From assembly GCA_003281365.1 (NCBI GenBank), contig QCCF01000003.1, forward strand, positions 1 to 64,000: a DNA stretch of 64,000 nt, given 5' to 3'. A model generated the notes under the pieces. It was given only the letters and a program-made list of their open reading frames with translations, ran no database searches and had not been told where the DNA came from. Below are positions 44,197 to 53,268 of this stretch, piece by piece. Each line of letters opens with the position of its first letter. Position 1 is the first letter of the stretch. Made by a program: the position numbers and the translations under genes. The DNA comes from Prochlorococcus sp. AG-347-K18 (GTDB lineage: Bacteria; Cyanobacteriota; Cyanobacteriia; PCC-6307; Cyanobiaceae).

Positions 44197-45237
44197 ATGA
44201 AAGATATTTCTAAAATTTGCTTAAATGTCGAAAAGACTGGATTAGATGCGTTAAAAACTATTGAATCTGGGGGTTGTCAAATTGCTTTAATTACAGACAA
44301 AGATTCAAAATTATTAGGGACAATTTCAGATGGAGATATTAGAAGATTTCTTATCCATGGAAATTCATTAGATGAAAAAGTTTCAACGATTATGAATAAA
44401 AAATTTATTTTCCTAGAAGAGGGGGAAAAACATAAAGGTTTTGAACTTATGCGGCGCGAACGTATTAACCAAATACCAATATTGGATAGTACAGGAGTAA
44501 TATTAGAAATACTTTTACTAAAAGATCTTATAAAAATTCCGAATCAATTAGAAAATCCTGTAATCATTATGGCAGGCGGAATTGGTTCAAGGTTAAGACC
44601 TTTTACGGAAAATTGTCCTAAACCTATGTTAAAAATAGGTGACAAACCAATTATTGAAATACTTCTTGAGAGAATTGCTGAAAGTGGCTTTAAAAATTTC
44701 TTTTTTTCAGTTAATTATCTCAAAGAGCAAATAATGAATCATTTTGAAGATGGCTCTAAGTGGAATGTAAAAATAAACTATCTAATTGAAGAAAAACCTT
44801 TGGGTACTGCAGGTTCTTTGGCTCTTTTGCCTAGATCAATTAACAAACCTTTTATTGTTATCAATGGAGATATACTTACTAAGTTTAATATTAATCAGCT
44901 AATTGAGTTCCATAATAAAAATAATTCTATCGCTACAATTTGCGTTAGGGAGCACGAAATAAAGATTCCATATGGAGTAATTGATTCTAATGGAATAGAA
45001 TTTAAACAAATACTAGAAAAACCAACCTACAGAAAATATGTAAATGCTGGGGTCTATACTTTTGATCCATTTGTTCTAGGATGCATTGGCAAAAATATGC
45101 AAATGGATATGCCTGAATTAATTAAAAAAATTAAAGAAATGGGCAAGAAAGTTACTGTATGTCCAATCCATGAATATTGGATTGATATAGGAAGACATGA
45201 AACATTAAAAGAGGCCGATAAAACATGGTTGGAATAA
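44197..45237 (+). CDS. CBS-domain sugar-1-phosphate nucleotidyltransferase (PtmE-like)
   Basis: 346 residues. Two CBS repeats occupy about 1-115 (ALITDKDSKLLGTISDGDIR and NQIPILDSTGVILEILLLKD); a nucleotidyltransferase domain follows with IIMAGGIGSRLRPFTENCPK and FIVINGDILT. The same fusion in Campylobacter, PtmE, makes GDP-glucosamine for legionaminic acid, so the pathway here probably uses a GDP-linked amino sugar. CBS domains may sense adenine nucleotides. Confidence 0.83.
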   Translation: MKDISKICLNVEKTGLDALKTIESGGCQIALITDKDSKLLGTISDGDIRRFLIHGNSLDEKVSTIMNKKFIFLEEGEKHKGFELMRRERINQIPILDSTGVILEILLLKDLIKIPNQLENPVIIMAGGIGSRLRPFTENCPKPMLKIGDKPIIEILLERIAESGFKNFFFSVNYLKEQIMNHFEDGSKWNVKINYLIEEKPLGTAGSLALLPRSINKPFIVINGDILTKFNINQLIEFHNKNNSIATICVREHEIKIPYGVIDSNGIEFKQILEKPTYRKYVNAGVYTFDPFVLGCIGKNMQMDMPELIKKIKEMGKKVTVCPIHEYWIDIGRHETLKEADKTWLE

Positions 45238-45359
45238 ATATAGTTAAGGTTTATATTTAAAAATTATCTTATTCTGTAATATTGATTCAACTTAAAAAAT
45301 AACAATAAATTTTTCTTACTAATTTAACATATGTTAGATTTAAAGAAATTATTAAAAAA

Positions 45360-46358
45360 TTGAAGAAGATACTTGTTACTGGTGCTGATGGTTTTATTGG
45401 TTCTCACCTAGTTGAGTTGCTTGTTAGAAAAGGATATGATGTTTCAGCATTTTGTATGTATAATTCTTTCGGCAATACTGGATGGTTAGATAATTTAGAT
45501 AATTCAATAAGAGAAAGTTTTGAATGCATATTAGGTGATATTAGAGATCCCATTTCTGTCAATAATGCAGTTAAGAATTGCAGCGAAATTTATCACTTAG
45601 CAGCTCTTATAGCGATCCCTTACAGTTATAAATCACCGACAAGTTATGTAGAAACAAATATAAACGGTACTTTGAATATAATACAAGCTGCAAGGGACTT
45701 CGGAATCACAAAAGTTGTTCATACATCAACATCAGAAACATATGGTACCGCCCAATATGTACCAATTGACGAGTCCCATCCTTTAGTGGGTCAATCACCT
45801 TACGCGGCAAGTAAAATTGGCGCTGACCAAATGGCCTTGAGTTATTGGAGAACTTTTAGTACTCCAATATCAGTAATCAGGCCATTTAATACTTATGGAC
45901 CAAGACAAAGTGCAAGGGCTGTGATTCCTACAATTATTTCTCAAATTGCCAAAGGTGAAAATTCGATAAAGTTAGGTTCACTTTCTCCAACAAGAGACTT
46001 TAATTATGTTGAAGATATTTGTTCTGCATTTCATGCTGTTGGAGAAAGTTCTTTCTCAATTGGTAAAGTAATCAATGCCGCAAGTAACTTCGAAATTTCT
46101 ATTGGAGATACAGCAGATCTTGTGAAAGAGTTAATGAATTCAGATTTGCAAATAATTAACGAAGAAGAGAGACTTAGACCACCTAAATCGGAAGTAAATA
46201 GATTATTTGGAGATAATAAACTTATATTTAAACTTACCAATTGGAAGCCAAAATACATTGGTATTGATGGATTTAAAAAAGGTCTTAAAAAAACAATTAA
46301 TTGGTTCTTAGATAACGACAATATAAAGAACTATAAAACGAATAAATACGTAATATAA
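45360..46358 (+). CDS. Nucleotide-sugar 4,6-dehydratase, LegB-like
   Basis: 332 residues, TTG start. VTGADGFIGSHLVELL (NAD site), the dehydratase-type active site TSTSETYG (about 123-130, with Ser/Glu), Y-x3-K as YAASK, and RPFNTYGPRQSARAVIP. LegB converts GDP-GlcNAc to its 4-keto-6-deoxy form. Matches the operon's GDP-sugar route; the LegC aminotransferase that normally follows is absent. Confidence 0.83.
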   Translation: MKKILVTGADGFIGSHLVELLVRKGYDVSAFCMYNSFGNTGWLDNLDNSIRESFECILGDIRDPISVNNAVKNCSEIYHLAALIAIPYSYKSPTSYVETNINGTLNIIQAARDFGITKVVHTSTSETYGTAQYVPIDESHPLVGQSPYAASKIGADQMALSYWRTFSTPISVIRPFNTYGPRQSARAVIPTIISQIAKGENSIKLGSLSPTRDFNYVEDICSAFHAVGESSFSIGKVINAASNFEISIGDTADLVKELMNSDLQIINEEERLRPPKSEVNRLFGDNKLIFKLTNWKPKYIGIDGFKKGLKKTINWFLDNDNIKNYKTNKYVI

Positions 46359-46382
46359 TTATTGCATCAGATAATTTATTTA

Positions 46383-47429
46383 ATGATAGAAATTGGGTCT
46401 CTAAAAATAGGTAATGATTTCTCTCCCAAAATAATTGCAGAGATTGGAATTAATCATAATGGCTCTCTAGAAGAAGCCAAAAAATTAGCCGAGAAAGCGG
46501 CATCAGCTGGTGCAGATATTATTAAAAGTCAATTCCACATTGCTGAAGAAGAAATGTCTAAAGCAGCTAAAAGTGTAATACCTCCTCATACCCAAGAATC
46601 TATATATGAGATAATTGACAGTTGCAGTCTTAATATTGATGAAGAATTTGAGTATAAAGAATTTATTGAGGATCTCGGAGTCGAATACTTGTGTACTCCA
46701 TTTTCTACTAAAGCAGCACATTTACTTGGCGAAATGCAAGTTAATTCATTCAAAATAGGATCTGGTGAATGTAATAACTTCGCGGTACTTGATGCTGCAG
46801 CTAAATATAAAAAACCAATGATTATAAGCACGGGTATGAATACACTTGAATCTTGCGCTAAAACTTACGAACATGTAAAAAAACAAATTGGAGAAAATAT
46901 AATTATGTTACATACAACAAATCTATATCCAACACCTTTTCATCTGGTTAGGCTTGGGGGATTAGAAGAATTAAAACAGATTTCAGGAGAATATGTTGGA
47001 TTATCTGACCATACTACGAGTAATCTAGCCTCATTCGGTGCAATAGCCCTTGGAGCGGTTATTATCGAACGCCATTTTACTGACTCCAAGGACAGAGAAG
47101 GGCCAGACATAATTAATTCAATGACTCCAAAGGAACTTAAAGAACTTAAAGAATCAAGTATGTTGATGCATCAAATGAGAGGAGGATCGAAATTAAACCA
47201 AATTCCAGAAGAAGATGCAATCAGAGATTTTGCATTTGCTACAGTAGTGGCAACTAAAAACATCAAAGAAGGCGAACTTATTACAAAAGAAAATACTTGG
47301 CCTAAAAGACCAGGAATTGGTGAGATCTCAGCAAAAGATCACGATCTTATTATTGGTAAAAAAGTTAATAAAAAAATCTCAAAAGATTCACATCTTTCTT
47401 TTAAAGATATAATTTTAAATACAAATTAA
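46383..47429 (+). CDS. N-acetylneuraminate/legionaminate synthase (NeuB family)
   Basis: 348 residues from the ATG at 46383, chosen over a TTG seven codons earlier because KIIAEIGINHNG then falls at the normal position. It has the NeuB TIM barrel (GADIIKSQFH, STGMNTLESC, GLSDHT, IERHFT) and a C-terminal antifreeze-like SAF domain (NIKEGELITKENTWPKRPG). It condenses PEP with an N-acyl-mannosamine-type sugar to a nine-carbon keto acid. Confidence 0.9.
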   Translation: MIEIGSLKIGNDFSPKIIAEIGINHNGSLEEAKKLAEKAASAGADIIKSQFHIAEEEMSKAAKSVIPPHTQESIYEIIDSCSLNIDEEFEYKEFIEDLGVEYLCTPFSTKAAHLLGEMQVNSFKIGSGECNNFAVLDAAAKYKKPMIISTGMNTLESCAKTYEHVKKQIGENIIMLHTTNLYPTPFHLVRLGGLEELKQISGEYVGLSDHTTSNLASFGAIALGAVIIERHFTDSKDREGPDIINSMTPKELKELKESSMLMHQMRGGSKLNQIPEEDAIRDFAFATVVATKNIKEGELITKENTWPKRPGIGEISAKDHDLIIGKKVNKKISKDSHLSFKDIILNTN

Positions 47430-47430
47430 A

Positions 47431-48195
47431 TTGAATATATTAATTTGCGGATCAGGAATTTTAGGCAAAGCACTATATACTCAGCTTAATTCTCATAAAA
47501 ATATATTTGTAGAACTGCTTTCCTTAAGACAATGTGAATTTTCATTTTTCAAGCAAAAATTTAATAATTTGGGAGAAAAAGACATTTTTATTGATTCAAT
47601 GGATCCTAATGATATTAATGAGAGCTTTAACAAAAGTATCTATGAAAAAGCCTTAATGTTTAGGGAATATGCTTTAAGAAATTCATATGAACCTAGTTTC
47701 TATTATCTTTCAACCTCCAATTTATATAAGCCAAGTTTAGGATTTATAAACGAGCTATCTGAAATTAATAGTGCCAAATCACCATATTTAACGATGAAAT
47801 TTAATAATGAACAATTAATTAAAGATTACTGTAAATCAAATTTTGCACTTCTTCGCCTTGTAAATGTTTGGCAAAGCGAAGCATCAAACTCATTTTTTGG
47901 AGATATCTTTTATGCAAAATCTAATAATTTATTCATTAAGTCAAGGCCAAAAGACGAACTTGTGATATCTTATGCTCATGTTTCTGATGTTTGCAAAATA
48001 ATAGAATACGTAATTACAAAAAAAGTTTTCGGAATAATCAACATTACTACAAATAGCTTTAATTCAAGAGAGAATATTAAAGCGCAAGTAAATGGCAGAA
48101 GTATAAAATCAATTATAAAAAATATTGGCTATCGAATATATTCAAATGTTATAAATTATGAAAAAGTAATTTATAAAAAAAAGGAGTTATTTTGA
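47431..48195 (+). CDS. NAD(P)-dependent sugar reductase/epimerase (RmlD-like SDR)
   Basis: 254 residues, TTG start 1 bp after neuB. ILICGSGILGKALYTQL is the cofactor loop and catalytic Y-x3-K is YLTMK, with STSNLYKP upstream; SYAHVSDVCKIIEYV is typical of RmlD-like reductases. It occupies the operon slot where an aminotransferase or acetyltransferase would be expected, so reduction of the LegB 4-keto product is a specific possibility. Overlaps neuC by 4 bp. Confidence 0.68.
   Translation: MNILICGSGILGKALYTQLNSHKNIFVELLSLRQCEFSFFKQKFNNLGEKDIFIDSMDPNDINESFNKSIYEKALMFREYALRNSYEPSFYYLSTSNLYKPSLGFINELSEINSAKSPYLTMKFNNEQLIKDYCKSNFALLRLVNVWQSEASNSFFGDIFYAKSNNLFIKSRPKDELVISYAHVSDVCKIIEYVITKKVFGIINITTNSFNSRENIKAQVNGRSIKSIIKNIGYRIYSNVINYEKVIYKKKELF
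48181..48186 (+). promoter_or_regulatory. Ribosome binding site of neuC
   Basis: AAGGAG five bases before the TTG at 48192, lying inside the upstream gene; it supports TTG as the start and a TTGA translational coupling. Confidence 0.65.
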
Positions 48196-49346
48196 AAATT
48201 ATTTGTTTTACGGGAAGTAGAGCAGAATATTACCTTTTGAAGCCTTTATTTCTTGAGCTGCAAAATACTAAGAAGTTTGAAATTTTTTTAATAGTCTCTG
48301 GAGGTATTCTTACTGAAAGCAATTCTCAAACATTAAGAGATATAGAAAAAGATGGAATTAAAATCTTCGGAAGAATTAATCTTGAAAGGAAATCGAATCA
48401 TGCAATCGCAATTGGAAAATTATGCATTGAAGTCACATCTATAATTGAGGAGATTAAGCCAAATTTGGGAATAGTTTATGCAGATCGATTTGAAAGTTTT
48501 GGATTTGCTATTGCAGTATCACATTCAAATATTCCTCTAATTCATTTAGAAGCGGGAGACATTACAGAGGGAGGGACTTATGATGATCAAATACGACACT
48601 GTATAAGTAAACTATCCCATCTTTATTGCACCTCGACTTTGAAAGGATGTGAAACTATAAAGAGACTTGGAGAGGAAAAATGGCGTTATATGCACTCAGG
48701 GCTTATAAGTTATGATGATATGAGAGAGATATCTGAAGTTGATCGGGTAAATATTATTAAAAATCTGAAAATAGATAAAAATGAACCAATAGTAGTTGGT
48801 ACTTTTCACCCAATCCCAAGAGATTTAGAATTAACAAAAAAAGAAACAACTGAATTTATAGAGGGTTTAAAATTATTTTCAAATATAAGAAAATCTAAAA
48901 TAATACTAACAGCACCCAATAATGATAGTGGTAAAGAAGTTATTTCTAATTTAATAACTAAGAATTTATCATTAATCAGAAATGCTATTTATATCGAATC
49001 ATTAGGCGGCAATAACTATCATTCAATTATGAGCTTAGCTGATGAAATGAAAGTTATAATTTGTGGAAATTCTAGTTCAGTAATTAAAGAGGCTCCTTAT
49101 TATGGCGCACACTCTTTAAACATAGGAATAAGACAGCTTGGAAGGGAATCAGCAAGTACTCAAATTAATTGTGATGCTAATAGATCTAAAATTGAAGAAG
49201 CCTTAACTTATCTAGCCGAAAAAAATTGTAGTGTAGGAATAAATCCATATTATAAAGAAAACCCATCAAAAGAAATTATTTCTTTTATTCAAAATGTTTT
49301 TTTAGAGAAATCTATTAAAGAAATAATGTTTAAAAAATGGAGTTAA
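48192..49346 (+). CDS. Hydrolysing nucleotide-sugar 2-epimerase (NeuC/LegG-like)
   Basis: 384 residues. ICFTGSRAEYYLLKPLFLEL, YADRFESFGFAIA, LIHLEAGDITEGGTYDDQIR and ICGNSSSVIKEAPYYGAHSL are the signatures of the NeuC subfamily of UDP-GlcNAc 2-epimerases, which release the 2-epimerised sugar from its nucleotide. It gives the ManNAc-type substrate for NeuB. TTG start with AAGGAG. Confidence 0.88.
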   Translation: MKIICFTGSRAEYYLLKPLFLELQNTKKFEIFLIVSGGILTESNSQTLRDIEKDGIKIFGRINLERKSNHAIAIGKLCIEVTSIIEEIKPNLGIVYADRFESFGFAIAVSHSNIPLIHLEAGDITEGGTYDDQIRHCISKLSHLYCTSTLKGCETIKRLGEEKWRYMHSGLISYDDMREISEVDRVNIIKNLKIDKNEPIVVGTFHPIPRDLELTKKETTEFIEGLKLFSNIRKSKIILTAPNNDSGKEVISNLITKNLSLIRNAIYIESLGGNNYHSIMSLADEMKVIICGNSSSVIKEAPYYGAHSLNIGIRQLGRESASTQINCDANRSKIEEALTYLAEKNCSVGINPYYKENPSKEIISFIQNVFLEKSIKEIMFKKWS

Positions 49347-49393
49347 AAAAACACCTCATATAATTTTGATTGCATTTTAGTGATAGAAATTCC

Positions 49394-50200
49394 CTAAGAA
49401 ATACCCCATCCTCCATCGACCTTTATAGTTTGACCAGTTATGTACAAAGACATATCAGTTGCTAAAAAAATAAATGCACCCATTAAATCTTGCTCTTTTG
49501 CCATCCTCTGTAAAGGTACTTTAGAAGAATATTTAACTATAAAATCCTTACTTTGATTTCTAAGTATTCCCCCTGGGGAAATAGCATTTACTCTAATTTT
49601 AGGAGCTAATGTAGTTGAAAGCCATTTTGTCATTTGAATAAGCCCACCTTTTGAACCAGCATAAGCGGCAATATTATTTATTTCTGTCCCTTCATATAGG
49701 TTCCAATCTGGTGCATAATGTCCATATATAGAACCAACATTAATAATTGTAGGGTTTTTAGCTTTAGACATTATTGGAGTGAGACTTTGTGAGAGATGGA
49801 AAGGAGTAGTCAAATTAACTTCAAAGCATCTTCTCCAAGTTTTAATACTCTGCTCCTCGAAAGGAACATTCCATCCATCGAGATTTCTTGTTCCCACAAA
49901 TGCTGCATTATTTATTAAACAATTAATCTCAGAGTATTTTCTCTTGATATTTAAAATTAATTGATCCCTTTCTGATTCGATTTCTAAATCACAAAAAAAA
50001 TATTCGATTTCAACTTCACTCTGACTTTTAATTTCTTCTATTAATTTATAAAATTCTTCACTCTCAAAATCCACAAGTATAAGTTCATATCCAATGCTTG
50101 CTAGTGTTTTTGAGATCAATCGTCCCAAGTTACCAGCTGCTCCAGTGATTAAAACTTTTCTTTCTTTAGAAGAAATTAAATCATCTATATTGCTGTACAT
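49394..50200 (-). CDS. Short-chain dehydrogenase, PtmA-like
   Basis: 268 residues. VLITGAAGNLGRLISKTLAS, NNAAFVG, serine in VGSIYG, YAGSK (Y-x3-K) and SPGGILRNQ are complete classical SDR motifs; KVDGGWGIS is the usual C-terminus. PtmA proteins of this type accompany PtmE and LegB in nonulosonic acid loci and are implicated in precursor supply. Convergent with neuC. Confidence 0.78.
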   Translation of the reverse strand: MYSNIDDLISSKERKVLITGAAGNLGRLISKTLASIGYELILVDFESEEFYKLIEEIKSQSEVEIEYFFCDLEIESERDQLILNIKRKYSEINCLINNAAFVGTRNLDGWNVPFEEQSIKTWRRCFEVNLTTPFHLSQSLTPIMSKAKNPTIINVGSIYGHYAPDWNLYEGTEINNIAAYAGSKGGLIQMTKWLSTTLAPKIRVNAISPGGILRNQSKDFIVKYSSKVPLQRMAKEQDLMGAFIFLATDMSLYITGQTIKVDGGWGIS

Positions 50201-50323
50201 CTGAAAATTTATTTTTTAAGTTTTTAATTTATCCAAGTTTATTAAAAAAAAAAGGATATTCTATAAAAAATAATTACTTTGAAATATCTTCATATTCGTT
50301 CTTATTATTATAAAATTAAAAAT

Positions 50324-51202
50324 TTATTTTCTTTTATAAAGTGAATATATGCCTCCAATATTTAAACCAATTAACGAAGCAACGAAAACCCAATCCCTTA
50401 ACTTTAAAATATTTAATGGGAGCATTGGAAATAAAAATTTTCTGAAATTATGTCCTTTCATAAAAAGTCCTAAAGAATTATTATTAAAATTATTTACATG
50501 TTGAACTGGCCAATCAAATTCCTTTTTTTTAAGTAAATTCAAAATCGAATTTCGATTAGGTACTGATACATAACAATAATCTGCATTTACATATGAAAGT
50601 ATTTCAGATAATGCTTCGAAGTTTGGAACATGCTCAAGGACATTATCAATAACTATAATATGGGGTTTAAATTCCTTTAGATTTTCAATTTCAATACTTT
50701 TTTTTTCTAGAAGATTACCAAATACTAATTTTTCTGAAAGATACTTCTTTGGATAAACATCTAGTCTCATTTCTTGAATAAACTTATTTTTATATTTTTT
50801 ATTTGATTTAAATCTTGATTCAATAGATGAAGATCCTGCGCCTAGGCTTAAAATTCTAATTTTATCGTTAAATAATTTTATCAACAATTTATCAAGCATA
50901 AAATGCCTCCTTTTGTATTTCCTATTTTTTGATAGTCTTGATTCAAGGTCTTTCATGTAGTAATTAACTGCTGCCTTTCCAAAATTATTTACGCCTTTAA
51001 TTAAGTCAAAATATTCAATATCACATTTCTTACATTCTCTTTTAGAGCATTTCACTTTTACTCTTCCATCTTTGTGATTATTGCTTTCAAAAATATCAAA
51101 GCTATAACCTTTAATAGGAGAACTAGAATTACAAATAGGGCACTTTCTAAAGATATCTGAATTTACAACTTTCATTAAATCATTTTTAGTAAATATTACC
51201 AT
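50324..51202 (-). CDS. SAM-dependent methyltransferase with N-terminal zinc-ribbon-like segment
   Basis: 292 residues. Four cysteine positions near the N-terminus (CPICNS and CSKRECKKCD, about 18-60) suggest a zinc ribbon. SAM motif I is ILSLGAGSSSIESRF; IIVIDNVLEHVPN is the post-motif region typical of methyltransf_11/23 enzymes. A final hydrophobic stretch (about 266-286) may bring it to the membrane. Likely methylates a glycan or sugar nucleotide; the zinc-ribbon-plus-MTase layout resembles C-methyltransferases of deoxysugars, but that is only a similarity of layout. Confidence 0.7.
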   Translation of the reverse strand: MVIFTKNDLMKVVNSDIFRKCPICNSSSPIKGYSFDIFESNNHKDGRVKVKCSKRECKKCDIEYFDLIKGVNNFGKAAVNYYMKDLESRLSKNRKYKRRHFMLDKLLIKLFNDKIRILSLGAGSSSIESRFKSNKKYKNKFIQEMRLDVYPKKYLSEKLVFGNLLEKKSIEIENLKEFKPHIIVIDNVLEHVPNFEALSEILSYVNADYCYVSVPNRNSILNLLKKKEFDWPVQHVNNFNNNSLGLFMKGHNFRKFLFPMLPLNILKLRDWVFVASLIGLNIGGIYSLYKRK

Positions 51203-51395
51203 TTTTAATAGGGTAAATGGTTATTCTCATAAGAATATTTCCCTTAAATAGGATTAATAAATTTAATCAGTTAAAGTATAGAAATTTTAATTTTCTTTTA
51301 TAGTTGTAATAAGATACGTAAACTCCATTAAAGATGATTTACAATAAATTTATAAATTAAAGGTTCTTCATTCATATCTACTAAAATAATATCCC

Positions 51396-53201
51396 GTGAT
51401 AAAGAAAATTAAGTTATCTGATTTTGTAGCCAACTTCATTGCAAAAAAGAAAGTAAATTCGGTATTTGCTATTTCAGGTGGAGCTTCTTTGCATTTAATT
51501 CATTCTATAAATGATCATCCTGATATCAACTACATATGCACACATCATGAACAAGGAGCTGCAATGGCCGCCGATAGCTTTTCAAGAGTATCAGGAAATA
51601 TAGGGGTTACAGTAACAACTAGTGGCCCAGGTACCACAAATCTCATAACAGGAATCTGCTGTAGCTACTACGATTCAGTACCATTATTAGTAATTACTGG
51701 ACAAGTCAGCACATTTAGGATGTCTGGCCAAACTGGCGTACGCCAAATAGGTTTTCAGGAAACTCCTATTGTGGATATCGTAAAAAAAATAACTAAATAT
51801 TCAACATCTTTAACCCAAGCCAATGATATTAAATTTGAGCTAGAGAAAGCTTTTTATATTGCCAAAGAAGGCAGGCCAGGGCCAGTACTAATAGACATCC
51901 CAGATAATTTACAAAGAGAGATTATTGATGAAAATAAATTATACACTTTTAATGCTTCTAGTATTAAGAAGAAGAAATTGTTTCCTTCTTCAAATGAACT
52001 AATAGATGAATTTATAGATGCTATTAATAAATCAGTAAGACCCGTTGTTATAGCTGGTTGGGGTATTCATTTAAGTAAAACCGAAGATAAGTTTATAAAA
52101 TTTATAAAAAGGTTTAATTTACCAGTAGCTCTGACTTGGGGAGCTTCGGATTTGATAGAAAGTGAAAATAAATTTTATATAGGTACATTTGGGACACATG
52201 GTAGGAGACACGCAAACTTCGCTGTTCAGAATGCTGATCTCATTATTTCATTAGGTTCTAGGTTAGATACTAAGTCAACTGGTTCACCAATTACCACATT
52301 TGCAAGAGCAGCAAAAAAAATAATGATAGATATAGACCCACATGAACTTGCAAAATTTAGATCATTTGGCCTTGATTTTGATATCTTGATACAAGATGAC
52401 TTAAATCAATTTTTTATAAATATTGAAAATAAAAATCAAATTAAAGAAAAATTCATTTCTAGAGAGAATTGGTTGAAAACTATTAAAAATTGGGAACAAG
52501 AATTTAAAAATATAAATAAAATTAATAAGCAAAGAAATTCTATAGATCCTTACATATTTTTTAAATCTTTATCAGAAAATATTTCTCGGAACACATCATT
52601 ATTCATTGACACAGGGTGTTCCATTGCTTGGGCTATGCAAGCAATGAATATTAAACAGGGTGTCAGAGTATTCCATGATTTTAATAATACTGCCATGGGA
52701 TGGGCTTTGCCTGCATTAATTGGTGGACATTTCGCGGACACAAGTCGAGAAAAAATTTGTATTTGTGGAGATGGAAGTTTTATGATGACCATGCAAGAAT
52801 TAGCGACGATATTACATCACAAAATTAATCTTAAATTAATAATAGTTAATAACTCTGGCTATTCAATGATTAAACAAACTCAAGATCAATGGCTGAATTC
52901 TAATTATGTAGCCTCCTCTAAAGAAGGGGGATTGTCGTTCCCTGAATACAAAAAGATTTCGGAAGCTTTTAATTTAGACTACGTTGAATTATCCAAAACA
53001 GAGGATATAGAGACTAAATTAAGTAAATTTTTATTATCAAAGAAACCTATCTTAATGAATCTAAAAATACCCGATTCAGCGAGAGTAACCCCTCAGGTAA
53101 AATTTGGCAGACCTAATGAGGATATGGAACCACTGCTACCAAGAGAAGTTTTTATGAAGAATATGATAATTAAGCCCATGGAAACATCTTCAGAAGATTG
53201 A
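51396..53201 (+). CDS. ThDP-dependent acetolactate-synthase-like enzyme
   Basis: 601 residues, GTG start. All three ThDP-enzyme domains: N-terminal with catalytic E52 in HHEQGAAMAAD and TTSGPGTTNLITG, a central FAD/dinucleotide-like domain (ADLIISLGSRLDT), and C-terminal ThDP/Mg site GDGSFMMTMQEL to NNSG. RQIGFQE parallels the FQE of acetohydroxyacid synthases. No small regulatory subunit is nearby and the island context argues against branched-chain amino acid synthesis. It may add an acetyl (two-carbon) unit to a keto sugar, as YerE does. Confidence 0.82.
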   Translation: MIKKIKLSDFVANFIAKKKVNSVFAISGGASLHLIHSINDHPDINYICTHHEQGAAMAADSFSRVSGNIGVTVTTSGPGTTNLITGICCSYYDSVPLLVITGQVSTFRMSGQTGVRQIGFQETPIVDIVKKITKYSTSLTQANDIKFELEKAFYIAKEGRPGPVLIDIPDNLQREIIDENKLYTFNASSIKKKKLFPSSNELIDEFIDAINKSVRPVVIAGWGIHLSKTEDKFIKFIKRFNLPVALTWGASDLIESENKFYIGTFGTHGRRHANFAVQNADLIISLGSRLDTKSTGSPITTFARAAKKIMIDIDPHELAKFRSFGLDFDILIQDDLNQFFINIENKNQIKEKFISRENWLKTIKNWEQEFKNINKINKQRNSIDPYIFFKSLSENISRNTSLFIDTGCSIAWAMQAMNIKQGVRVFHDFNNTAMGWALPALIGGHFADTSREKICICGDGSFMMTMQELATILHHKINLKLIIVNNSGYSMIKQTQDQWLNSNYVASSKEGGLSFPEYKKISEAFNLDYVELSKTEDIETKLSKFLLSKKPILMNLKIPDSARVTPQVKFGRPNEDMEPLLPREVFMKNMIIKPMETSSED

Positions 53202-53268
53202 AATAATATCTAAAAAAAACCTAATTAAGTTAAAAAAATTACTTTATATTCAAATTCTTCTTAATCAT

